Shown piece by piece: positions 1-11,816 of a DNA stretch of 64,000 nucleotides. Under the pieces are notes generated by a model, which worked only from the letters and a program-made list of their open reading frames with translations, ran no database searches and had not been told where the DNA came from. Position 1 is the stretch's first letter; every line of letters begins with the position of its first letter. The position numbers were made by a program, and so were the translations under genes. This DNA is from Blasia pusilla (lineage: Eukaryota > Marchantiophyta > Marchantiopsida > Blasiales), in assembly GCA_050084515.1 (NCBI GenBank), contig CM114272.1:2480001-2544000 (forward strand), written 5' to 3'.

Positions 1-884
1 TTATCTTCAATCTCATCTGACAGCGCGGGATAAAGTTACACTCAAGACAGTCTGCTGGCTTCTATGCCCTATCCACGATAGATCTCAACCTATCGGCTAC
101 TCAGATGTGACAGTCTCCCAAACCTTCTACTATCAACATCATGTCGATGCATGGCATCCTTTAAACCTTGATATAATTAAGCCCTCAACTCCTTCTAATT
201 TAATCGAAACCATGATAATCTTTCCATCTCTATAGTGGCATAAAGGTCAACCATATATTTTTGAGTAAGTCGATCAAATCGCAATAACCGATTATCATCT
301 TCATCTCCAATCCGCGTTTGAAGTAAAAAACATGCAAATTGTAAGGCCGTAACACTCTTTGACCTTCTTTCCTGAACATTATAAGCATCAAATCTTTCCT
401 CCTGGATACAATCATCTGAAGTGTCAATGTGTACCTCCTGCCCATGAGTAACATGACCTAGATGTTCGGGTCTACGAGTCTCTTTGAGTGTCCCGCAGGG
501 TATTCCAACATACCACCATGGTTCACCATAGATAAATAAAAGAACAAAGTGTAATGGAATATATGCTTCATTGAGGTCAGATATGCACTTCACTCCTCCT
601 CCATGTAGTCATACAATGATATCACGATGTTCAACGTGTTCACTTTCATTACTCGGTAAAATTGTTGCAACCTCAGAAGTAGTTGGCAAGTTATAACGCT
701 TTGCATCAAGACCTCTCTTACTTGCCTTGAGAATGATCTGCATATTAAGATCACTTGCTTCATATGATATATGACGAAAGATCTTCACATATGAATTACA
801 CTCATGCAACATGTCTTGTAGCCCTTTCAAGATGTCCATGTTAAGATCTGAAGATCTAGACATAACTCTTCCACGATTCTCCAA
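1..884 (-). pseudogene. Helitron Rep/helicase remnant (N-terminal Helitron-like domain), runs off the window edge
   Basis: Reading leftwards from 884, two stretches in the same frame (884-609 and 593-195) are separated by one in-frame stop. The first contains NLPTTSEVATIL preceded by KRY, matching the conserved R-Y-N-x-PT-x2-EVA block that precedes the rolling-circle Rep region of plant Helitrons; it also has the LKGLQDMLHECNSYV helix typical of that region. The second contains ALQFACFLLQTR and LTQKYMVDLYATIEMERL, matching the family block in which the replication protein is followed by Q-x-x-VD-x-x-A-x-IE. The Rep catalytic HUH motif and the PIF1 helicase would lie beyond position 1. Helitron Rep proteins nick and rejoin single strands for rolling-circle transposition. 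This copy is inactive (stop codons). Another Helitron helicase piece lies at 36.3-37.4 kb on the other strand; they need not be from one element. Confidence 0.7.
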
Positions 885-1070
885 TTCATTTGCAATATCA
901 TGAATATGGAGTTGAGAAAATTGGGGATGCCCTCCTATATCAAGATGTAAGGGTCCAATAGAATGATAGATCCCTCCTTGGATCCTGAAGTGTCCAATAC
1001 CACGAACTTATTCATTTACATGCACACCAGTAGATGCAAGTTGAAGCGCGGAATTGTAAGCTCGAGCATG

Positions 1071-1177
1071 TGTCGTACGAATCCACATTGTCATACAACA
1101 TACATCGTTGACATACCATACTCACATACATACATAACATAGACGAGAGCATACACAAACACAAGTATACCACAACT
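1071..1177 (+). repeat. 107-bp direct repeat, copy 1 (LTR-like start)
   Basis: Begins TGTCGTACGAATCCACATTG and recurs at 1547-1653 in the same orientation with few differences. Its first ~37 bases resemble the TGTCGT end of the gypsy LTRs at 36242 and 41269 (read on the - strand), so it may be a piece of a related LTR. The 885-1070 and 1178-1546 stretches around it hold no gene I recognise. Confidence 0.7.
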
Positions 1178-1546
1178 GAAATCCGTGAAAGACCTACTGT
1201 CATAAAACACGTATAGAATCACATACAATCGAGCCAAACCCACTCCACGATGGGAGAATCCAGGTCGAAGCTTGCGGGAACCACCATAGCCAAGAGCTCT
1301 ACTCACTACCAAGGCTAACTCCCAACACAACAGGCTCAACTCAAAGAACTAACTCTTCTTTGAGTGCACTCCACACTATATCCTCCAACCTAAGAGCGGG
1401 CCCTAGTGGAAAAGTCACCCTCAACTGAGTAACCCCCAACCCTATGTATGAAACGGCATCTCTACCTAGACACTATGGCCCTATATAAGGTATGGCCTCT
1501 ACTAGCACACTATACTCTACGACATAATCCGTATGGTCATGACAAT

Positions 1547-1653
1547 TGTCGTGCGAATCCACATCGTCATACAACATACATCGTTGATATATCATACTCA
1601 TATACATACATAACATAGACGAGAGCATACACAAACACAAGTGTACCATAACT
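1547..1653 (+). repeat. 107-bp direct repeat, copy 2
   Basis: Same length and orientation as 1071-1177; begins TGTCGTGCGAATCCACATCG. Open frames reported across these CA-rich copies (1012-1706, - strand) are by-products of the repeat and are not supported as genes. Confidence 0.7.
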
Positions 1654-1825
1654 CGCCCACCTAACTGGCAGTTAGGTCCCTCTAACTCCCAGGTAGCCCT
1701 ATACATCTACTACATGCTATACATCTTCGTGGGTGCACGAATTAGAAGGCCGGGTGCTAGGTTGCCCCATCGTTAGTCGCACATCTGTAATCCATATCAT
1801 GCAAAGATCAAGTCATCTACCTCTC

Positions 1826-2371
1826 CTAAGTACATCGAGGACAAACCCACCTTCCAGTAGGAACAACATCCATATGTGGAGTCAAACACATCATGTGCCA
1901 ATCCCTAGAACACTGATCACACACCAACATACGGGCTGCGTTACCTACAGACCCACACAACATGCACCTCAAGCTAGCACGTATCATGGCTAAGCTTGGG
2001 TCAACAGTACCATACACATTTGGAAGATGACATGGCGCACAATTACGCATATGGTCCTTCCAAAAAACTCCATCACGACCCTCCAACATGAGATCTCCAG
2101 AAGCTAACACCTCGCGTACTCGTAAAATAGTACGACCTGCCGTCACATCCAACGTTGTTGGTGCAATCTGTTGCAAATAGACATAGTCCCCCACATGGAA
2201 CCTACGAATCGATGGTTGATAACCTCCATCCCGAATGGTTGCATACCGCAATGTATCCCTGTGTTGAGCAATGGCAAGATTCTCAAAGGTTGTTGGCATA
2301 ACTCTCCGAAAGAGCTCTGCCCGCTGAGAACACACTCTCATCCACATCTCTAGGTCATCAAGGTTCACCAC
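1826..2371 (-). pseudogene. Ty3/gypsy integrase C-terminal end fused to a PHD finger
   Basis: The 181-residue open frame is the tail of a gypsy pol polyprotein. Residues 1-50 are the helical linker ending in NLAIAQHRDTLRYA; residues 57-105 are the integrase C-terminal beta-barrel (RRFHVGDYVYLQ onwards). The last 46 residues form a complete C4HC3 PHD finger: C136, C139, C151, C154, H159, C162, C177, C180 (positions 1832-1966), with the usual Trp two residues before C177; the protein stops one residue later. PHD fingers bind histone H3 tails. Gypsy integrases more often end in a chromodomain, so a PHD here probably serves as the chromatin-targeting reader (inference). Upstream integrase core is missing: a + strand copia fragment abuts at about 2.4 kb. 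The 35-41 kb gypsy has the integrase core and lacks this end, so they may be parts of one family. Confidence 0.8.
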
Positions 2372-2435
2372 CTCACTAGACTCCCAAAAAATTCCTGCGG
2401 CAAGTCTGGATGTCGGCCGTATAATAGAAAATAAG

Positions 2436-5245
2436 GTGAGAAGGAAGCCAAGGATGCTTGGTGACTGGACCTATACCCCATGGCTAACCATGGCAACTGA
2501 ATATCCCAATCTCCAATATGCCCCTTCTGTATCAACTCTACAACAATTCTTTGCTGTTATCGCAAATCAATATTCTTCCAATATTTTAGAGGTATTTTGT
2601 GACAACGCATGCAAATTCAATAGTCATATTCTTATCAACTATCTCCATAGTCAAGGTTGCCGTATCATCCACTCAACGCCGTATCATCACACACAGAATG
2701 GGATTTCTGAAAGATCAAATGGCCTCATCACAGAAAAAGCTTGGGCTATGATTATTGACTCTGGATTACCATCACCTCTTGGCAAGAAGCGGTGGTCACT
2801 GTTGTATATCTCACTAATTGCTTACCTATTAGTGTCAATCCGCACCTCCAATCACCTATCTCTTGTCTGCGATCTGCCTGTAAACTTTCCTACAAATCCA
2901 ATCTAGGACATGCACGCATTTTTGGAGTTGTAGCATATGTACACATCCCTGCTAAAACTTGCCCCAATGGAGACAAGTTTTCTACTCAAGCTCTTCTAGG
3001 CTATTTGGTAGGATATGGTGATGGCTTAAACTACCGAATGTGGTGCCCTACGAGTAGACAAGTAGTGATATCTGCATATGTAACGTTTGATGGAACCTCC
3101 ACGATGTCATCACTACCCACCCGGATGCTATCTTCCACACCTGATTCTTCCATTCTATCATCGGGTGTTGAGTCTGTTTTGAGTGAAATTGATTTTTCTA
3201 CTATATCTCGACATAAAGACCATCCTCGTTCTTTGCCAAAATTGCATGTACTTCCTTCGGTAGAGCTTGATGTCACAAGACACACTAGCACGTCTACATC
3301 TACTATGTTTGATGATGTTGCTCCCTCACCTGACGTCACACGTGAGAGCTCAATTCACATCAATGACATCAATCCAGTATCGCCGTCGCTTACAATTGAT
3401 CTTTCAATCATGATTCTCCACTTGGACATGTTCTTGAGGTTGAGCTAGAGCATGATCTTGATGCAGCTCTTGCAGATACGCCATCAACTCTTCACAAATC
3501 AGTGCGAACTAATAAGGGTAAACCACATGCCCGTTTTGATGGAAATTTACGGGCATATTCTCTTCTTGCCCATACTCCATCTCCACTCCCCTACTTGTAT
3601 TCATTGGCATTACATCCCACTTCTAATATGGACACACCTCGAAATCATATTGAGGCTTTGCGGTCTTCAGTTGCAGCATCCTGGAAAATAGTTGAGCAAA
3701 CTGAGATTAGACAACTTCACAAGTTGAATGTTGCTAGTCTCACAACACTCCCACTAGGTGCTTGTATGCTTCCTTCTAAATAAGTGTATGCCAAGAAAAA
3801 AAATGGCTTCTTCAAAGCTCATTTTGTAGCACAAGGAGATAAGCAGCGGCCTGATGAAGATTTCTATGATTCGTTTGTCTCTGTGGTTCGTCGTGAAACT
3901 TTCCAAACTTTAATGGCACTCACTGCAGTGGAAGACCTTGAAGCAAAATATTTTATACAGTCACTGCATTCCTCTATGCGCTAATGGATGGTCAAACTCA
4001 CATATACATTCGACCTCCTTCTGGATGCGAAACGTATGATAGTACTGGGCAGCTCCTTATCTAGCTTCTTCTCAAAGCTCTGTATGGTTTGCGGTAGTCA
4101 CTCTGACTCTGGTATTTGGAAGTTACAAAGTATTTAGCCAGACATGGTTTCTTTCCCATTCCATCTGAACCTTGTGTCTTGTGTCTTGTACCATGAACAT
4201 GGTGACTTGCTAGTTCTCTGGGTGGATGATATTGTGATAATTTCAAAAACTTAAGCAGGGATTAGCCGTATGGAAACCCTTCTTACTTCATGATATGAAG
4301 TCCGTCACATGGGGGATCTCACTGAGTATCTAGGATTGGTAATCCTCAGGAATCGCCCTCAGCAAGTCCCCTACCTTTGACAAATTGAATACACTCATAA
4401 AATATTGCGTCGATTTCATATGAGCACATGTGCCCCAACTATTGCTCCATCTATTGGAAGTGATCAATTAATGCCGAGTTCCATGACAGCAACAACTGAT
4501 GAATGCCATCTTTATCAATCCATGGTAGGGTCACTTATGTACTTAGCTGTCTAGACACGCCCTAATATTGCGGAAAGATATGCTCATCTTGGTCAGTTTG
4601 CTCACAATCCAGCTCCCAAGCATCAAAGTTCCATTCGTCAAGTTTTGGCATATGTATGTCACATATGGACTATAGGAATCAAGTATCAACACACTACTTT
4701 TCCAGGAATCGAGGTTCTTGGCAAAGTAACCATTCTTTAAATTTTCAAGGATATTCTGATGCATCCTATGCAAGTAACCAAGTGGATCACAAATCTACAT
4801 TTGGTTACCTATTCAAGCTTGCTGGTGGATCCATCAGCTAGAAATCACGCAAAAAACTGGTCATTGCCACAAGCTCTACTAAGGTAGAATATGTTGCATA
4901 CTCCAATACCACCAAAGAAGTTGTTTGGCTTCGCACTTTACTTCAAGAGCTTGGAATGTCATCAACTAATGTTCACACAGTTGTCATATATGGTAACAAT
5001 CAACCTGCCATTGCTCTTACCATCAACCTTAAACATCATTTGCGCATCAAGCATATTGAGGTCCAGTGGCATTTTGTTGGTGAGCAGGTCAAAAAAGGCA
5101 AGTTGCTTCTCAAGTACCTCCCCACAATTGCCATATGTGTTGATGGCCTTACCAAACCACTAGCTGGAGCTCTATTCCATCATTTGTCAAACTTCTTGGT
5201 TTGGAGCTATTACCCACATTGCTCTCTCCACCAATTACCGTCGAG
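2436..5245 (+). pseudogene. Ty1/copia pol fragment (integrase, RT, RNase H), degenerate
   Basis: Domains occur in copia order. Integrase: FCDNACKF (second catalytic Asp) and NGISERSNG (catalytic Glu) at about 2590-2720, then the post-integrase block ending in AYVTFD (to ~3090). RT begins near 3800 with FKAHFVAQGDKQRPDEDFYD; LKALYGL lies near 4075 and the active-site WVDDIVII near 4220. RNase H: GYSDASYASNQVDHKSTFGY (from ~4750), then SSTKVEYVAYS and HHLRIKHIEVQWHFV, ending with CVDGLTKPLAGALF at ~5175. Gag, protease and the 5' LTR are absent. Several stops sit where the family has Trp (for example SIS-stop-KSRKK near 4840), and the frame shifts several times, so it is dead. A purine-rich tract and a TGTG LTR-like start follow at 5246-5260. 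Confidence 0.85.
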
Positions 5246-5300
5246 CCTGGGGGTTTGTGAAGAACAATGTTCTATTATATGTTTTCTTCCTGGAGTCAAT
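5243..5300 (+). repeat. Putative polypurine tract and start of copia 3' LTR
   Basis: GAGCCTGGGGGTT runs into TGTGAAGAACAATGTTC at 5256, about 70 bases after the copia RNase H end, where a 3' LTR should begin. No second LTR copy exists in the window, so the LTR's far end cannot be placed. Confidence 0.35.
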
Positions 5301-6668
5301 CATTTTTAGCAATAGTTTCTTACAATGTACGTAATAGTAATTGTCTTACTTATGCTTACTTAGCTTTTGGTGTCTAACAGTGTAGTTGACTGAGGTCTCC
5401 CCACCGCATCCCAATCCACCTCGACAGATTCTCTTTCCCTACATGCGCCCGCAATTCAAATTCACTAACACTCGCCAGACCTATATCTGTTTGAATATAT
5501 TTGAATAGACACTATCCAGTTTGAATTATTTTAGGCAGTGCTCTTTAGTCTGGCTCTGTTTGGATTTGAATTCAGAGAAGCGTTACTCGGTGGCTTCCCC
5601 TTGTTCATTGTATAAGGAAAAGGGTGTCTGAGATGAAAAACACATTGCGCACGAGTGATGAATGGTATGCAGTGAATTTTTTTATGAATCAAGAAATCTG
5701 CATTTTATGTGACGAGACAAGTTCAGACTATAGAGTATTCTATATTTGTTTTTCTCTATTGGGATTGCATAGGTATTACTTTTTCGAATCACAATCTTGG
5801 TGCCCAAAAATTTCTTGTTTGTACTTATATCATTTTCTATTTCTCTTGCTGGTTGTTAGTGCCTCAACGAGAATTTTGCAAAAGGTTCCAAGAGTAAGAG
5901 GGTTAATCAATTTCACTTCATCACATTTTTTATTTAAACCAGAAAAAATCATTGTATACATTCATGTGAAATAAGTAACCAACAAAAGATATTTTTGTGA
6001 GATAGCATAGGAGAATCTTCAAAAAAAGGAAGGTGAAATCCAATTATAAAGAGTTATAACTCAACCCGCTACCAATGTAGCAGAGAGTAGGAATAAGAAG
6101 CAGAGGTTAGGAAGGAATGAGAGGAAGGGCATTGAGCAACACACTGCCCAAAGGGAGATGGTTGCATGCCACAGGGAGCATGCTAGAATCGTTCTTCTAG
6201 TTGTTGTCCTTCAAATTTTGCTCACTATTTTTATCACTCCAACTCTTGTATTCCCCCTTTGGAATTGTGGAAGTCTCTAGAAGATATTGAAGAGGATGGA
6301 GTTGATAATTACCATTGGAGTCCAGCTAGAAAATCCTCATTTTAACCATGTAAGGTGTTCATGATGAGAAGGGTTGGCATTGCTTTTCAACCCAATACAC
6401 ATTAATCATTATCCAAAGCAATAGAAAGGTAATAAGTGAATGGAAAATGTGTGCTTATATTTACAAAATTCTTAAATGATGTCATGCAAAACGTCTTATA
6501 AAAAATTCTTAAATGATGTCATTGCAAAAAAGGTGTGCATGACATCTTTATTTTATACAAAATTTTACATTAAATATGCTTGCATTAGATTATTTACGTT
6601 CATTCTTGTGCATATTTAAGAAAATATTTGAGGAAGCATAATTTAGGGGATTGCCTAAAAAGTATATA
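5301..6668. other. No gene recognised
   Basis: May include the rest of the copia 3' LTR (a TATA-like GTATAAGG lies near 5609). The open frames at 5624-5974 have low-complexity composition and no recognisable motif. The remainder is AT-rich without visible structure. Confidence 0.5.
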
Positions 6669-6840
6669 CAAGATTGCAGAAAGAAAAAATTTCATATCTA
6701 CGGACTTATATTCATCCCTAGGACAGACTTGTACCTACGGGCCCGGGTTTCCACGGCCCACACCCGGGCATGCCCCACCCGCAATCTAGATTCGGGCTCG
6801 GCTAGCCCACACCATGTCTAGCGACATGTTGCATGTTCTT
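6669..6840 (+). mobile_element. Degenerate hAT-like miniature element end
   Basis: CAAGATTGCAG resembles the CAAGGTTGCA terminus of the 26437, 28177 and 7104 copies, and is followed by the same kind of ACGGACTTAT/CCTAGGACAG text and by a GC-rich GCCCGGGTTT tract. No right end or target duplication could be found. Confidence 0.3.
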
Positions 6841-7103
6841 GCCATCCATTCTGTAGCTTGCACTGAGCGTGTCATGCTCGCACTTGCCTTAGGTAGTCTT
6901 GGATAGGGCATGTATACATGTTTGATCCTTGCTCGCATCCGTTTATGAGTTCTAAGGGGTGACCAAGGTAGCTTGGTTGCCTATCCTAAATGTAAGTGAA
7001 GGACATGTTTGGCATGACATTGTCTATTTCCATGCCAACTTGAGTATGTAGGAGAAAAGATTCAAAAAAATTGATAGTATTATCTCTTATCTTATAATAT
7101 GAT

Positions 7104-7310
7104 CAAGGTTGCACAAAGACAAAGTCCGTGTTCGCGGACTTATGTCCGTCCTATAGACGCACATGTCCGTGCGGGCCCGAGTACTTGGGCATGAGGCCCA
7201 CACCTGAGCCCGCCTGCACCCGTTGCGTGGCCGGCAACCTGGCCTAGGGCAGGCTCGGTACAGGCTGGGTGCGGGCTCGAGGCCCGCCCTAAGGCCAGAT
7301 GTGGCCTCAA
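7104..7310 (+). mobile_element. hAT-like miniature element, left part
   Basis: Starts CAAGGTTGCACAAAGACAAA and continues with TCCGTG, CGGACTTATGTCCGTC; this closely matches the reverse complement of the right end of the element at 27869-28177. The GC-rich body (7155-7305, GGGCCCGAG, GGCTCGAGGCCCGCC) resembles the body of 26437-26756. The other terminus is not found, so the copy is truncated or diverged. Confidence 0.5.
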
Positions 7311-7608
7311 TTTATATTAAATTTCTTATCTGTAATCGATTAAGAATTTACTCATTTACTTTAATTTTGTCCAACTCTCCTTCTTGTTTAGTTTTTGGCA
7401 TCTTATTACATTTCTATATTAATTGCATTTTTCCTTTGCGTTTCCTCTAGATATTGTATGTTTTTATTTGAAAATTCGTTGTATTTCATTCTTCTAAAGT
7501 GTTATCATCCATCTTTTAAGGGTTTTTTAAATTAAGTTTTTTGTTTTTAATTCTTCTATATGTTAGTGTGAAGATAACACGTGCATATAAATAGAGTCTC
7601 CATTTTGG

Positions 7609-8115
7609 TGGAAATTTCATTATCTATGAAATTTTGCAAGATGGTTTAAAAACATTATTAATAAGAACACAAAGTTCTAGGACAAGATCTGATTCATACA
7701 TTGAGAGTTAGATCCTTACGAAATCTTACCGAGGAGGTCTAGAATAACTTTCTCATTTTTGGGCTTGGATGGAACTTTCATTTGCCATGAAATTTTGTAA
7801 GGTATCCAAAACACTCCTTTGAAAAAGTACAAAAAGTTTAAGGTCAAGTCTATGCATACACCCATAAAAAATGAAAAATATACTATGTCATTTTTCCTTA
7901 CTACATCTACATATGTAGGTTTGGAGTGGCTTTTTCACTTTGGTATAGAACTTTCATTTGCCATGAAACTTTGCAAGTGTTTTGGAAACACTCTCATGAA
8001 CAAGAAGAGAAAGTTTGAGGTTGATATTATCTATAGGAAAAAGATGAAAAATATACAAGTCCTTTTTCTTGATAATCTTATAGAGCCGGTCTAGCAAGAC
8101 TGCTTATTCTTTGGA
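7609..8115 (+). repeat. Degenerate tandem repeat, ~161-176 bp, three copies
   Basis: The phrase TGGAACTTTCATTTGCCATG recurs at 7609 (diverged), 7770 and 7946 (TAGAAC variant), each followed by AAATTTTGCAAG-like text, a run about holding or lacking acute A/T tracts, and CTATGCAT or similar. Spacings are 161 and 176 bp. Confidence 0.55.
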
Positions 8116-11100
8116 TTTCGACATGTTAGAAACACTTCCATAAAAAAGTGGCGTAAAGTTAAAGTCAAAATTATGCATTGAGAGAATATGATATATGAAG
8201 GATACAAGCATTTTTGTTTCCCTTTGGACTTAGCATTGAATCTAGATTTTCTCTTTAGAGGTTGTTTTAGAATTTCATAATCTTCTAGCTCTAGGCTAAT
8301 ATCCTCATCAAATGGAATGATAGTTTCAAAAGAATACATGTCCCCTTTATCGACTATTGTAAAATGTGATTTTTCCTTAGTATAAACCATCGAGATAGAA
8401 GTATTTTCTATTGGATTAAGTGATGGTAAAGTGGTTTCTTAATACATTTGTAATTGGGATGCTTGTAACTTGGGAGCCGAGTCTCCACATGCCATCTACC
8501 ATTTATGCCCATTTTTAGTTGTGGTAAGAAAATTCCCAACCTATGTTTTAGAATGTACTTTCTTGAGAGTAGATGTTATTATTCTCTATTAAACAATTGA
8601 ATTTGAAAGACGGTAGAGCACCATTTGTTAATTCCAACATATGCTTGCCCCATAATCTCCAAGGCCTTCCACACAAAAATATGTTTCTTATGCTCTTTAG
8701 AGAATAAATACTTAGGATTGATCAACACAATAACATAATGCAAAAGATTATTCTATGCCTCCACCTTGCATCAAAGCATTGGGATATTTGATTCGATACT
8801 TCCTTTGCAATAATGTTGCTATTACGGTTGGGTTTATCCTCTACCTTATCCTTCAAATATCATGTTCAATTGTAGAGTTCCCCAATAATTTCCCTCTAAC
8901 CGTCCATCAATCTTATCAAGATATGCATTTCCAAAATGATCTTCATGCACTTTGGCTAAGAATCCCAAAAAATCTTTTGGAGACTTTCCACGTCCAACCT
9001 TGACTTTCCATTTGCACCACTAATAAAAGTCTCAAACTCCTCACTGATCATCAAATGCTTTAAAAATAATCAAAGCTCAAAAACTTGGTCCAAATAGATC
9101 TAATTTATTGTAAATCTCATTTTTATGAGTAGAAGAAATATCATCCCATTAGAAAATACATTCTCAAACATATAATGTGTAGCATGATGATTCTTGATGA
9201 ATTTCTCCATATTAAAACATTGAGAAAATGTTGATGAAAAAAAATGATTCTATCGTTATCTTCTCAAACCAAATCCAATTCATTGGCAATACAACTGCTA
9301 AATAAAATATGAGGATGAGCTTCTATAATAAGGGAATCTTCCTACTTACAAGGTGTGTCATTAGTTATAAAAAATTGAATGAAATTTTTTTGGGTCTAGT
9401 TTGGCGGTACGCCCAATAGTAAGTCTTGCAATCCATCTTGCATTCTTTATGACGCCTTAGACATTGATAGCTTGAATGAAACATTCACCTACTATGAATA
9501 CCACCAAAATATTCACAAGGTGCCTTCCTTAGGATTTGATCCATCCGTCGCTAGGAATTGTGTATTTGTATCTCTTCCCTAGCTCCATAATGTCTGTACA
9601 TTTGTTTCAACATGGACCTTGCATCAAAGCATACCTTTACCTAAGTATGTTAGATTTGGATTGGATCCACTATATGTAGCCTCCAATCTAGCAAGCATCT
9701 TTAAACCCTTATGGAAATGAGGATCATCTAGATGTTATAAAAGCAAGGATAAAGTTTCCATGAACATTCTCATGATTTTGATTCTGCCATAAGCAAGCCA
9801 ATGGCTTGATTATGGCAGCCAAATTAGAGTCCACCATCTCTTCCTCTAATACTTACTTTCTTGCTTGCCCTGAGATAACAATTTCGGAGAGGTGATAACT
9901 CAATTTTTTCCTCTAGGTGCGTCAACGGCATAGTAGGGGTGCTATATTTAATGATAGAATTATGATCTAGCCTCACTAGAGCCTCTTAAATGGAATATGT
10001 AGATGTACTTAATCAAATTTATTTGCTATCCACCATATCTTACTTGCAAAAATAAGATGTGGTTAGTTATTATACTCTTAGGAAGGGAGAATAATGTTTT
10101 GACGTGCCATGACTTCTTTATATATGGAATATTTATATACATTAAAAACAAATATTTTAATAAGAATTTTTTTTACTAGATCTAAAAAAATGGAAATCTG
10201 ATTTAAGTAAGTTATAGGTATTAGTAGCTAATGTCATCTTTCCACTTTTTTTAAATTTTCTATTAGATTGAAAAATTAAAAAATTAAAAAAATCCATTAT
10301 TAAATAATTTAACATCTTAAATAAATTTCCAAACTATGGATCTAAAAGGAGAGACAATCCTACTATCATAAAGAAGAGAGGTGTTTGAAGTTGCAAATAG
10401 TCTCATACGTTCTCTCTATTATCTCAATTAGTTAGCATAACTTTGCTAAGTACAACCCACTCCCATTATTAAAATGTCACCAATAGAAAATTCAAAGGTA
10501 AAAAAATTCAATTAATGCAACACTCCTCCTCCTTCCCCTCCAAGGGATTTTATCATGATCCCTACCATTCCACTCCGAAACATTTACCACCCAAAATATT
10601 CAAAGGACAAAATAATATATGTTTTATTTTATTTACTATTTTGTTTTATTATGGATGCTCATCTATATTAAGATGGATTCGAAAACCTTAAAACCTTATG
10701 CATTGGATTCTTCTCGTGATGGCACATGTAATGTAATGATTAAATTATAGTGAAACGGGTGATTTGTCCCTATATACTAGTTATAGAATAAATAAGAAAT
10801 CAAATCACTTGTCAAATCATGCCATTTGGGTATATCTCTCGCTTTAATGCTTTCACTCCTAGTTCGAAAACCCTATTCTCACTAATAAGGACACGTTAAG
10901 ATTACGCAAGGTGTTACTTTGGGTATTCTCTAATAAACTTCGAGTTTCTCGAAGTAGAAGATTATTAAATCAGAATAGTGAGGAGGACTATGGAGGAAGA
11001 CTATGGCGGACGTTTAGAATTTTGGTTGTAACTATTTCCATGGTGATCCAATCTTTTCAATTTAAGTCCCAATGTGTTTATCTTCTCAAGCTTGAACTTT

Positions 11101-11816
11101 GGGTTCTTCTTTTTTCCACTTAAGATTGAAATTTCCAAAGTTCTTGGGATCTTTGGACCTCCTTCTCTCCTAAATGTGCTCATAGATTCCTATACGCAAT
11201 TTCAAACATAGCGCTCTCCTTGTAGAGTGATACCGGGTTACCATCGATTTAAGGGATTCCTCTTTCTTTTCTCGATCTTTTGATACGGGCTGGGCCCAAC
11301 ATTACGAACTCATTCCCTCATAGCCGTCATTGGTTGATGGCTCACTTACTCCCCACATCCTCTTTTTCGGTGTTTCCAATTTCTTTCATAACTTTCTTCT
11401 CGAATGTTGGTTTTGGGCGTGTCTGGCCGAGCTTGTTCTTTTGATATCAAGTAGGTCTTCTACTTTTTCTTCCTTCTTTGTAGGCGCCTATTTTTGTTTA
11501 CGGGTTTGTTTTAGGTCAATTCTTCCCAAAAGTCTTCCTTGCTCTTTCAACTCATTACCTTATTGTTTCGCCCCTACATACGTTTAGGACATTAGAAATT
11601 CATATTCTTGAGCCACCTCTTCCGATACCATATCCATCACTTTTCCTTTTCAATCACTTTTTATATTTTTCTTATAGTAACTTTCAATCATAAATTCGGT
11701 CTTGCCTAATCTTCATCTCTCCACTACTTTTGCTTTGTTCGTTATCCTCATGCTTTCTCCAAACCACGTTTCGTATATCTTTTCTTGTCTTCGGAGACTT
11801 GCCTACCTTTACTTCT
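8116..11816. other. AT-rich region without a recognised gene
   Basis: The longest frame outside the next element is 99 codons (8390-8091, - strand), Lys/Ile-rich with no motif I know. From 8.4 to 10 kb the - strand reads like very old coding sequence, but I could not assign a family. 10100-10660 is strongly AT-rich. 11330-11730 is pyrimidine-rich and may be the 5' untranslated part of the non-LTR element that follows. Confidence 0.5.
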
